Shown: one piece after another, positions 43,194 to 51,371 of the stretch
How the letters are laid out: each line of letters opens with the position of its first letter
Position numbering within the stretch: the first letter of the stretch is position 1
Source of the DNA: Actinophytocola algeriensis
Lineage (GTDB): Bacteria; Actinomycetota; Actinomycetes; Mycobacteriales; Pseudonocardiaceae
Direction of reading: 5' to 3'
Length of the DNA: 64,000 bases
Assembly (NCBI RefSeq): GCF_014203735.1
Contig: NZ_JACHJQ010000005.1
Location: forward strand, 496,001 to 560,000
Notes under the pieces: model-generated
The model's input: only the letters and a program-made list of their open reading frames with translations
The model's database searches: none
Told to the model about the DNA's origin: nothing
Program-made: the position numbers and the translations under genes

Positions 43194-44182
43194 CCCACCA
43201 CCTCCGCTGCCGATTGTTCGGGATCAGGGGCGTGATGGCCCGATGGGGCACTAAGAATCGATTAAGAACGCGGTGCGTGCCGGCCGGTCATCAGCTCCGC
43301 ACGTCAGCAGCACTGCTCGCCGCGACGGCCGGACGCGCGAATCTGCGAAAGCGCCCCAGCGCCTACCGTTCGAGTGATCATTCCGTTCTGCCTGGTTCGG
43401 GTTCTCCACGCCGCCGTCCGGTCACCAGACGAGGACGGCGGGCTCGCGGGCGCGAGGGCTGGAGTTGATGACGCGGCTGGGTTTCGATCGTTTCGCCGTG
43501 CAGCACGGTGACATTGATGCGGGCAACGCGCCGGAGGTCGCGCGGCGCGTTCGGCGGGTACGTCTTCAAGCTGCCCGACGACATGCTCCCGACCTGCTAG
43601 AGCAGGACCGCGTGCGCAGGGTCGCTGAGTTCGTGGGCGACGAGTTCGGCTAACTGCCCCGGCCGGATCTGCTTGGCGCGATGGCCGCCGACGTCCGGTC
43701 ACACAGCTGCCCTCCGGTTATGGGCAGCTCAAGGCGTGGACCCCGCCCGGCCGACGTGCTGCCGGCGGACGTTGTCAGCGCTGGGGTTCCGCGACAAGCC
43801 CACCCCGGCACAACTGCTCACAGTGTTCGCGTACGTGTTGCCGCCATATGCCGGGCTTCTGACCGTACGTGGCCGCCGGGACGCGGTGCTTCGTGAGACT
43901 CGAGCAGTTCATCTGTGATGAAGGAAAAGGAGAAAATCGGGAGAGTTCACTATGCCGTTGATGAGGTAAACTACGATCAACGGACCTGAGCTGCTCTGCT
44001 TTGCGCAGGGGATTCTTTATTTCCGCAGGTCAGGGAATTGCGATAATGACGTTGCAAGTCAAGGAATCGTGGTAACGGCGCTGACGGCCAAGTCCACTTG
44101 TCGTTTGGTAAAGGGGTCGCCTCTTCGGGTGTGTGTCTGCGCGGAGCGTCGAGATCCTACATCGTATCGCGTCATCGGCTCA
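43194..44182. other. Long interval without an intact gene, partly AT-rich
   Basis: Contains the promoter of the OmpR-type operon, an epoxide-hydrolase-like fragment (about 43465-43650) and unassigned open frames (a 246-base frame from 43673 is not recognised). From about 43910 to 44110 the GC content falls well below the neighbourhood. In this part ATG 43918 opens a 23-codon lysine-rich frame to 43989. It marks the left edge of the NACHT region and suggests transfer. Confidence 0.45.
43465..43650 (+). pseudogene. Fragment of an epoxide-hydrolase-like alpha/beta hydrolase
   Basis: MTRLGFDRFAVQHGDIDAG matches the segment around the nucleophile of epoxide hydrolases (typically LGYxRYxAQGGDWGA), with the active-site Gly-Asp-Trp reduced to GDI. 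Further out-of-frame pieces (AFGGYVFKLPDDMLPTC, VRRVAEFVGDEF) follow. The flanking domains are absent. Confidence 0.4.
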
Positions 44183-44620
44183 TCAAATGACTGCTGTCGG
44201 TGAGAGGGTGTCCTCGAGGTCGTCGGCCGACCGGTCGGCCTTTGGCGGGATCAGCAGGACGATGGCGGCGACGAGCGCCGCGGCGGCAACGGCCAGCCCG
44301 GCCTGTACCCCAGCGCGGCGGCCCGCGCTCTGCCGGACACGGCGTCCAGGGGCGATGAGACCGCCACATGGTCCGGCCCCGGCCGGCGGGCGTATCCGAC
44401 GACCCCGGTGCGGTGTCGGTGCTGGCGCTGCCGTTGCGGCGGCGTTCGCGGTCGCTGGCCTCGGCCAGCTGGTGCCGGGCGGCGTAAGCTGATCGAGCTC
44501 CTCCTCGGACGCGCCGAGCTTCACAAGGAGAGCGTGGAACGTGGTCACGTCACTCAGCAGGGCACTCTTCCAACCGTGCTCCATTGGTGCTTTCGGGTCT
44601 TTCTGACGAAGATTCAGCAT
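44183..44620 (-). CDS. Small protein with C-terminal membrane helix, divergent to the NACHT gene
   Basis: About 145 residues from ATG 44620 (an internal ATG at 44584 is an alternative; neither has a strong ribosome-binding site). The N-terminus is helical and acidic (TTFHALLVKLGASEEELDQL), a Pro/Ala-rich linker follows, then a basic patch and one membrane helix (AGLAVAAAALVAAIVLLIPP) with a short tail. I do not recognise the family. It begins 31 bases from the start of the divergent NACHT gene, so the two share a promoter region and may be functionally linked. It might also be a chance frame, since the region is GC-rich. Confidence 0.5.
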   Translation of the reverse strand: MLNLRQKDPKAPMEHGWKSALLSDVTTFHALLVKLGASEEELDQLTPPGTSWPRPATANAAATAAPAPTPHRGRRIRPPAGAGPCGGLIAPGRRVRQSAGRRAGVQAGLAVAAAALVAAIVLLIPPKADRSADDLEDTLSPTAVI

Positions 44621-44651
44621 CCGGTGCTGCCCGAAGGGCTTCGATGGGCAG

Positions 44652-47321
44652 ATGTCCGTGGAAGCCGGGTTGATCGTCCTGGGCACAGCCGCTGTTCGAG
44701 CGGCCACGAAGCTGTGGCTCGGTGACCATGCGATCGCGGCGGAGGTCGGTGGTGCCGCGGTCGACCACCTGGTCGGCCAGCTGACGAAAGAACGGGATAG
44801 GCGTAAGTTCAAGCGGCTCATGGAGGACTTCGCGGAAGCGGTGGTTGACCGGATCGAACCCATCCTCGACACCGAGTTCCGCACCTTGCCGGAGCACGAA
44901 CAGCTCGCGGCGATCGACGCGGTGCGTGACACCTTCGACAAGGCCTCCCTGGCCGATGACGACCTGTTCGCGGCCGACCTCGACGCCGGGCACCTGGACC
45001 GCCTGGTCCGGCGCCGCGCCCCGCGCCAGAGCGCGCTGCTGTCAGCCGACGGCACGGCCCTCTACGACCTCCTGCTGCGGGAGTGCTGCGGCTACGTCAT
45101 CGAGATCTCGCGCGGGCTGCCCGCGTTCTCGGCGAACGCGCTCACCGAGCTGCTGCGCCGGGACCGGGAGATGCTCGACGGCATCCGGGAGGTGCTGGCC
45201 CGCCTGCCACAACGAGACCGCAGCGCGGGCTTTGACTACGACTACCGCCAGCTCGTCGCACGCAAGCTCGACCACGTCGAGATGTTCGGCGTGACGCTGG
45301 CGGACGCGAGCCGCCGGTACCCGCTGTCGGTGGCCTACATCAGCCTGACCGCATCCACGGACGGGCTCGGGCCGGTGCACCGCGTCGAGGACCTGCTCGC
45401 AGGCACGCAGCGGATCTTCATCCGCGGTGAGGCCGGGCTCGGGAAGACGACCTTGCTGCAGTGGATCGCGGTACGCAGCGCGCTCAGCGACTTCCCCGCA
45501 CAGCTCACGGACTGGAACGGGACGGTGCCGTTCTTCATCCCACTGCGCCGGTACGCGAGCCGGGATCTGCCCGCACCCGAGCACTTCCTCGACGAGGTCG
45601 GCAGGTACATCGCGGACGAGATGCCGGCCGGCTGGGTCCAGGCCAAGCTCCGGGACGGCAGCGCAGTGCTGTTGATCGACGGGGTGGACGAGCTCGCCGC
45701 CGGCCGCCGGGAGGAGACGCGGGCCTGGTTGCGCGACCTGGTCGGCGTGTTCCCGAAGATCAGGGTGATCGTCACCTCCCGGCCGGCCGGGGCGCCGCCG
45801 CAGTGGCTGCGCGATGCCGGGTTCTCGGTGATGGACCTGCAACAGATGAGCCGCGGGGACGTGCGGCTGTTCGTGGCGCGGTGGCACAGCGCCATCCGGT
45901 TGGGGTGCGTAGACGACGAGTCGCGACAGGCCCTCCACAGCTACGAGACAGCCTTGCTCGGGCTGCTGGAAAGCCGTGGTCATCTGCGGAAGCTCGCCGG
46001 GTACCCCTTGCTGTGCGCGTTGTTGTGCGCGCTGCACCAGGACCGCCGGGCGACATTGCCCTCCAACCGGATGGAGCTGTACGAGGTTGCTTTGCAGATG
46101 TTGCTGGAGCGGCGGGATGTCGAACGCAAGATCGGGACGATCGAGGGCCTGGGCCGGACCGAGAAGCTGTTGCTGCTGGCCGACCTCGCGTACTGGCTCA
46201 TCCGCAACGGGTACACGGATGTCGACGTGCCCAGGGCGACGTACCGGATCTCCCAGCGGCTGCACCTCATGCCTCAGGTCAAGGCGAGCATCCAGGACGT
46301 CTACCGGCACCTGCTCGAACGGTCCGGTCTGTTGCGCGAGCCGGTCGAGGGCCGGATCGACTTCGTGCACCGAACGTTCCAGGAGTACCTGGCCGCGCTG
46401 GACGCCATGAACACCGACGACGTCGGCACTGTCGTCCAGAACGGTCACCTCGACCAGTGGCACGAAGTCGTGGTGATGGCGGTCGGCCACGCGTCCAAGA
46501 AACAACGCGAGGAGTTGCTGGGCCGGCTGCTGGAACGAGGCGACCTGCACCTGCTCGTGCTCGCGTCCCTGGAGACCGCTCCCGAGCTGGACGCCGACCT
46601 GCGCCGCGAGATCCAGGCGAAGACCTCGCGTCTCCTGCCGCCTGCCTCGATGCCCAAGGCGAAGGCGATCGCGGCTGCGGGCGAGTACGTACTCGACCTG
46701 CTGGCGTCCTGCCAGCCGCAAACCATCGACGAGCTGACCGCGACGATCCGTGCGCTGGCCGAGACGCGCCTCGAGGAGGCACTGCCGGTGATCGCACGAT
46801 TCGCATCAGACCCACGCAGGCGTGTGTTCGAGGAGATCCTTCATTGCGTGTCCCTTTTCGACGAACAGGAGTACGGTGAAACGGTTCTCGCGAAGTCGAC
46901 CCTGACACAGCTCGCGGTGCACGAGGATTACACGCTCATGGCGGCACGCTACATGTCCACTCTGAGACAGCTCGAACTGCACCACTTCGACCACGCACCG
47001 GAATCCGCGCACAACTACTCGCGGCTCCAGCCGGTGTCGACCCTGCGGCTCTTCGGATGGCCGGAGCAGGATCTCGCCGTGATCGGCACGAGGTTTCGCC
47101 TGGCCTCCCTCGGGATCTACCACATGGAGCTCGACGATCTGACCGCGCTGGACTTCGTGGAGTCGGTGGCCGAGATACGGTTCGAAGGTGGCACGTTGTC
47201 CTCGTTCGCCGGGGTGGAGCGGTGGCGGGAGTCCCTGCAGAAGGTTGTCGTCGTCGGTTCTCGGGCCACTCATATGGCGCTGGCGGACCTCAGGCGCCGC
47301 ATGCCCCACCTGAAGGTCTGA
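44652..47321 (+). CDS. NACHT-domain STAND NTPase (bNACHT-like, putative phage defence)
   Basis: An 889-residue signal-transducing NTPase. Residues 1-230 form a helical N-terminal domain of the type often found before actinobacterial NACHT modules. The NACHT core has Walker A RGEAGLGKTTLLQ (about 258-270), Walker B AVLLIDGVDELAAG (about 338-351), sensor VIVTSRP, and the winged-helix/superhelical section (RIDFVHRTFQEYLAALDAM). The C-terminal 250 residues are helical repeats ending in a short leucine-repeat-like sensor (LRLFGWPEQDLAVI, LDDLTALDFVESVAEIRFEG). Bacterial NACHT proteins are known antiphage sensors. No separate effector domain is evident, so the N-terminal domain is the likely effector. 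Confidence 0.88.
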   Translation: MSVEAGLIVLGTAAVRAATKLWLGDHAIAAEVGGAAVDHLVGQLTKERDRRKFKRLMEDFAEAVVDRIEPILDTEFRTLPEHEQLAAIDAVRDTFDKASLADDDLFAADLDAGHLDRLVRRRAPRQSALLSADGTALYDLLLRECCGYVIEISRGLPAFSANALTELLRRDREMLDGIREVLARLPQRDRSAGFDYDYRQLVARKLDHVEMFGVTLADASRRYPLSVAYISLTASTDGLGPVHRVEDLLAGTQRIFIRGEAGLGKTTLLQWIAVRSALSDFPAQLTDWNGTVPFFIPLRRYASRDLPAPEHFLDEVGRYIADEMPAGWVQAKLRDGSAVLLIDGVDELAAGRREETRAWLRDLVGVFPKIRVIVTSRPAGAPPQWLRDAGFSVMDLQQMSRGDVRLFVARWHSAIRLGCVDDESRQALHSYETALLGLLESRGHLRKLAGYPLLCALLCALHQDRRATLPSNRMELYEVALQMLLERRDVERKIGTIEGLGRTEKLLLLADLAYWLIRNGYTDVDVPRATYRISQRLHLMPQVKASIQDVYRHLLERSGLLREPVEGRIDFVHRTFQEYLAALDAMNTDDVGTVVQNGHLDQWHEVVVMAVGHASKKQREELLGRLLERGDLHLLVLASLETAPELDADLRREIQAKTSRLLPPASMPKAKAIAAAGEYVLDLLASCQPQTIDELTATIRALAETRLEEALPVIARFASDPRRRVFEEILHCVSLFDEQEYGETVLAKSTLTQLAVHEDYTLMAARYMSTLRQLELHHFDHAPESAHNYSRLQPVSTLRLFGWPEQDLAVIGTRFRLASLGIYHMELDDLTALDFVESVAEIRFEGGTLSSFAGVERWRESLQKVVVVGSRATHMALADLRRRMPHLKV

Positions 47322-47499
47322 CGTGGACGTCCGGCGCGGCAGTCGACGGCGATCCAGTTCTCTCCCAGGTGGTGCCGCCGTACATCGACGTGGTGAGCAG
47401 TCCGTCGCGGGGGTTGACGAACGTCAGGCTCCAACGGCGCGCCTGGAGCTCGTAGGCCGTATGTTGCGGCCCTTGATCCGGCCTCGTCGAGTTTTGTGG

Positions 47500-47725
47500 C
47501 CAGGCGACGAAGGTCGTCTATGAGAACGACAGCGAAACCGAGTTGCCTACGACGCCCTCGGTCGCTCGGCTGAGGTGTGGCTGCTCAACCGGCCAGGTCG
47601 GGCCACGCCAACGGCAACTACAAGTACTGCTACCCGATCCGCAACAACGGTCCAATCGTGGTCAGCACGAAGAAGCTCGCCCCAGCGGCATCTCTGCAGG
47701 TCATCCGCCGCGCCGGTCACGCAGT
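47500..47725 (+). pseudogene. RHS/YD-repeat protein fragment
   Basis: Three short frames follow one another: KVVYENDSET, then RVAYDALGRSAEVWLLNR, then GHANGNYKYCYPIRNNGPIV and VSTKKLAP. Together they read like one or two YD repeats of an actinobacterial RHS protein, with frameshifts between. Neither the core shell nor a toxin domain is present. On the opposite strand around 47330-47460 is another protein-like stretch (AYELQARRWSLTFVNPRDGL) that I cannot place. Confidence 0.5.
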
Positions 47726-47902
47726 CGCGAGTTCGCATCTGACGCGATCGGCGATCCTCTACCGGCGCTGTCCCGGATTCAACTGTCCCGAGTTCTCGAC
47801 CATGATCGCGCGTCACGTAGGCGACGTGCCTCTCTGGGCTGGCGACACCTGTAAGGCGGCACGCGAGGCGGCTATGAAGCTGCCGAGGATCGGTGGCCGG
47901 GA

Positions 47903-48843
47903 TCAGCCTGTGCCGTTCCGGGGCGTCAGTGCTTGGTGCAGGTCGGCGATGAGGTCGTCGGCGTCTTCGAGTCCGGTGGAGAGGCGGACCATGCTGTCGG
48001 CGATGCCGCGGCGGGCTCGGTCGGTGGGGTCGAGGCCGTGGTGAGTGGTGGTAATGGGTTGCGTGACAAGGCTTTCCGCGCCGCCGAGGCTGGCGGCGAT
48101 GCTGAACACACGGAGTCGGTCGACCACGGCCGCGGCCGCGGTGGCGATGGCGTCACCGTCGACGAGGAAGCTGAGCATGCCACCGTGGCCGCGCATCTGG
48201 GTTTTGACGATGGCGGCTTGGTCGCCGCTGGCCAGGCCGGGGGTAGTTGACCTGGGTGACACGGGGATGCTCGGCCAGGTATTCAGCGACGGCGGTGGCG
48301 GCGACGTTCTGTGCTCGGACGCGGACGACGAGGGTGCGGATGCTGCGGGCGAGCAGTGATGCGATTTCGGGGGCGATGACCTGGCCGAGGTTCTTGCGCC
48401 AGCCGGCGATCGGGGTGAGCAGTTCGGCGGGGCCGGCGACGGCTCCGGCGGTGAGGTCGCTGTGGCCGCCGAGGTATTTGGTGGCGGAGTGGATGACCAA
48501 GTCGGCGCCGTGGTGCAGCGGGTTCTGGTTGACCGGGGTGGCGAAAGTGTTGTCCACCAAGACCAGGGCCCCGGCTTTGTGGGTGTGGGCGGTGATCGCG
48601 GCGATGTCGAAGATGTCGAGGTCGGGGTTGGACGGGGTTTCGAAGAACACGATCCGGGTGCGGTCGGTGAGCACGTCCGGTAGCTGGTCGGTTTCGCCGG
48701 CGGTGAGGAAGGTGGTCTCGATTCCGAGCCGGGGCAGGTTCTCGCCGAGTAGTTCGAAGGTGCCGCCGTAGACGTCGCCCAGGCACACGATGTGTTCGCC
48801 GGTTTTGATGTGGGACAGGAAGGTCGCGGCTTCGGCGGCCGCT
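47903..48843 (-). pseudogene. Cys/Met-metabolism PLP lyase/synthase, 5'-truncated and frameshifted
   Basis: Matches cystathionine gamma-synthase/methionine gamma-lyase enzymes from about residue 80 to the C-terminus: AATFLSHIKTGEHIVCLGDV, YGGTFELLGENLPRLG, the PLP-lysine motif [16 protein letters not shown], and SLGGAESLVTQP near the end. The first 80 residues, which help build the active site of the neighbouring subunit, are missing. A run of five C residues near 48245 (four expected) shifts the frame between RVTQVNYP and GLASGDQAAIVKTQ. A second, separately damaged copy lies at 57931. Confidence 0.8.
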
Positions 48844-49009
48844 CACCGTCACCGGAGTGCTCGCCGCGTTGATGCCGGCGCCCTTCGTGTGGTGGGCCGG
48901 ACGCGACCCCCAACCTCTCCATGCGTCGCCCGTTCACCACATCCACCATCTCGACGGCCTTGACGAGGCACCGCACGTCGAGCCGGCCGCGCCGGTTCGT
49001 CGTGGGTCC

Positions 49010-49215
49010 GGTGCCGCGCGTGAGCCGCAGCACTTCCAGGCGCGCCCGGCGGAGGTGGACCAGCTGCTGCGGCTCGCCGATTCGGGCGAGGTCGCCGTGA
49101 TCGGCGCGGTCACCGGGCAGCGCGGGGTGGGCAAGACCCAGGTAGCCGGGGTGTATGCGCGGCGACGGATCGCCGCGGGATGGTCGGTCGCGTGGATTCC
49201 AGGGACGCCAGTCCT
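49010..49215 (+). pseudogene. NB-ARC/STAND ATPase fragment
   Basis: About 65 codons read PQHFQARPAEVDQLLRLAD then VTGQRGVGKTQVAGVYARR and VAWIPG. This matches the start of an NB-ARC module including its Walker A, as found before tetratricopeptide repeats in actinobacterial regulators. Walker B and everything after are missing; the following sequence is the promoter of the formate dehydrogenase operon. Confidence 0.6.
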
Positions 49216-49284
49216 CACTGGTGCCCTCCACGTTGCCATCAGAGCGGAGTGCGGCCACCGGGTCTGTCCGCAGACGTCCGAGTG

Positions 49285-49359
49285 TCATAGACGTGGCTTA
49301 TCAGCTGATCGTAAAGTTTGCTTTGATCTGTAGCAGCACAGAATGACACAGTCGACGTC
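49285..49359 (+). promoter_or_regulatory. Promoter region of the formate dehydrogenase operon
   Basis: This short stretch before ATG 49360 is clearly richer in A/T than its surroundings (TAAAGTTTGCTTTGATCTG) and contains the perfect 10-bp palindrome ATCAGCTGAT at 49300-49309. No other upstream promoter for the five-gene operon is likely. Exact -35/-10 boxes cannot be fixed by eye. Confidence 0.4.
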
Positions 49360-49845
49360 ATGACGACCGACGTCTCTGGCCTAACGAGGGTGCGAGCTGA
49401 CCGCGTACGCGGGATCGCCGTGGGGTTGCGGCACCTGCGGGGCCCGCTGCTCCCGATCTTGCATGCCGTCCAGCGGGATCTTGGTTACATCGATGCCGTG
49501 GATGTGCCCGTGATCGCGGATGTGCTGAACCTGTCGGTGGCTGAGGTGCACGGGGTCGTGACGTTCTACCACGACTTCCGCCGCGGCCCCGGTGGTCGGG
49601 TCATGGTGCGGGTGTGCCGTGCGGAGGCTTGCCAGGCGGTGGGTGCGGAGGCGCTCGCCGAGCACGCCACGCGGCGTCTGGGGGTCGGGTTCGGGGGGAC
49701 GACCGCGGATGCCGCCGTCACGCTCGAAGAGACCTTCTGCCTCGGCAACTGCGCGCTCGGGCCGTCCGTGCAGGTGGACGAACGGGTGCACGGCCGGGTG
49801 AGCCCGGCACGGTTGGACGCGCTGCTCGCCGAGGCCGGCCGGTGA
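49360..49845 (+). CDS. fdsG: Formate dehydrogenase gamma subunit (NuoE-like)
   Basis: A 161-residue thioredoxin-fold 2Fe-2S subunit of an NAD-dependent formate dehydrogenase. LHAVQRDLGYIDAVDVPVIA and the VHGVVTFYHDFR segment are typical of NuoE/FdsG. The cluster cysteines are in RVCRAEAC and ETFCLGNCALGPSV. It transfers electrons near the FMN subunit. The stop overlaps the GTG of fdsB (GTGA). It is the first gene of five with overlapping or nearly overlapping reading frames. Confidence 0.92.
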   Translation: MTTDVSGLTRVRADRVRGIAVGLRHLRGPLLPILHAVQRDLGYIDAVDVPVIADVLNLSVAEVHGVVTFYHDFRRGPGGRVMVRVCRAEACQAVGAEALAEHATRRLGVGFGGTTADAAVTLEETFCLGNCALGPSVQVDERVHGRVSPARLDALLAEAGR

Positions 49846-51371
49846 CGGGGCCGGTGCGGGTGTTCGTGCCCCGTGACTCCGCGGCCCGTTCGGTGGGTGC
49901 CGATGCGGTGGCCGAACGCATCCGGGCGGTGGCAGGGCGGGAGGTCGAGGTCGTCCGGACCGGTTCGCGGGGGATGTTGTGGCTGGAGCCGTTGGTCGAG
50001 GTGGCGACCCCGGCGGGTCGGGTGGGGTACGGGCCAGTCGCGCCGGAGGACGTCGACGGGCTGGTCGCGGCGGGGCTGCTCGACGGGCGGGGCGAGAGCC
50101 TCGGGTTGGTCGAGGACCTGGCGTGGATGCGCCGCCAACAGCGGGTGACGTTCGCCCGGGTGGGGGTGGTCGACCCGCGTTCCGCTGCGGATTTCGAGGC
50201 GCATGGCGGTTGTGCCGGGCTGCGGGCCGCGCTGGCGAAGTCACCCGCTGAGGTGGTCGAGGAGGTCGTGGAGTCGGGTCTGCGTGGCCGTGGCGGGGCC
50301 GGTTTCCCGACGGGTGTCAAGTGGCGCACCGTGCTCGGCGCGGCGGCGGACGTCAAGTTCGTGTGCTGCAACGCCGATGAGGGCGATTCCGGGACGTTCG
50401 CCGACCGGATGTTGATCGAAGGTGACCCGTTCACGCTCATCGAGGGCATGACGATCGCCGCCTACGCGGTCGGTGCCCGCGAGGGCTACGTCTACGTGCG
50501 GTCGGAGTATCCGGACGCCGTCGTAGCACTCGAGGCGGCCATCGCCTTGGCGCGGGAACGCGGCTGGCTCGGCGAGCGCGTCCTGGGCTCCGACCTCGCG
50601 TTCGACCTGCACGTGCGGGTCGGTGCGGGCGCGTACATCTGCGGCGAGGAGACCGCGATGCTGGAGAGCCTGGAGGGCAAGCGCGGGATGGTCCGCGCCA
50701 AGCCGCCGATCCCCGCGCTGGCGGGCTTGTTCGGGCGCCCGACCGTGGTCAACAACGTGCTCTCGCTCGCCTCGGTACCCGCGATCCTCGCCGACGGTGC
50801 TGCCGCCTACGCCGCGCTCGGGACCGGCCGCTCCCGGGGCACCAGCGTGTTCCAGCTCGGTGGCAACGTTGCCCGCGGCGGGATCGTCGAGACCCCGTTC
50901 GGCATCACGCTCGGCGAGCTCGTCAACGACCTCGGCGGCGGCACGGCATCCGGCCGCCCCGTGCGGGCCATGCAGGTGGGTGGCCCGCTCGGCGCGTACG
51001 TACCGGTGTCCCAGTTCGACCTGCCGATGGACTACGAGGCGTTCGCCGAGGCGGGCGCCATGCTCGGCCACGGCGGTGTGGTCGTGTTCGACGACACCGT
51101 GGACATGGCCGCGATGGCACGGTTCGCCTTCTCGTTCTGCGCCAAGGAGTCGTGCGGCAAGTGCACGCCCTGCCGGGTCGGCTCCGTGCGCGGCGTCGAA
51201 ACGATCGACCGCATCCGCGCCGGCGTCGACCGGGAGAAGAACCTCGTGCTGCTCGACGAGCTGTGCGAGCTGATGACCGACGGGTCGCTGTGCGCGATGG
51301 GCGGGCTCACCCCCATGCCCGTGCGCAGCGCTGTCCGCTACTTCGACGAGGATTTCGAGGGCGCATCATGA
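49842..51371 (+). CDS. fdsB: Formate dehydrogenase beta subunit (NuoF-like, FMN/NAD-binding)
   Basis: A 509-residue diaphorase subunit that passes electrons from formate to NAD+. An N-terminal thioredoxin-like part is followed by the NADH/FMN site (GLRGRGGAGFPTGVKW, CCNADEGDSGTFADR, GAGAYICGEETAMLESLEG) and the 4Fe-4S site (KESCGKCTPCRVG, then a distant Cys in GSLCAMGG). GTG 49842 overlaps the fdsG stop. The longer upstream open frame is only the shifted frame of fdsG. Confidence 0.93.
   Translation: MTGPVRVFVPRDSAARSVGADAVAERIRAVAGREVEVVRTGSRGMLWLEPLVEVATPAGRVGYGPVAPEDVDGLVAAGLLDGRGESLGLVEDLAWMRRQQRVTFARVGVVDPRSAADFEAHGGCAGLRAALAKSPAEVVEEVVESGLRGRGGAGFPTGVKWRTVLGAAADVKFVCCNADEGDSGTFADRMLIEGDPFTLIEGMTIAAYAVGAREGYVYVRSEYPDAVVALEAAIALARERGWLGERVLGSDLAFDLHVRVGAGAYICGEETAMLESLEGKRGMVRAKPPIPALAGLFGRPTVVNNVLSLASVPAILADGAAAYAALGTGRSRGTSVFQLGGNVARGGIVETPFGITLGELVNDLGGGTASGRPVRAMQVGGPLGAYVPVSQFDLPMDYEAFAEAGAMLGHGGVVVFDDTVDMAAMARFAFSFCAKESCGKCTPCRVGSVRGVETIDRIRAGVDREKNLVLLDELCELMTDGSLCAMGGLTPMPVRSAVRYFDEDFEGAS

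Noticed and set aside
43673-43918. 81-codon frame with a hydrophobic stretch (QLLTVFAYVLPPYAGLLTVR)
   Set aside because: No start signal, no recognisable family, and embedded in debris.
43918-43989. 23-codon lysine-rich open frame as a small gene
   Set aside because: No ribosome-binding site, no neighbour that would explain it, and too short to judge. It may be debris in an AT-rich patch.
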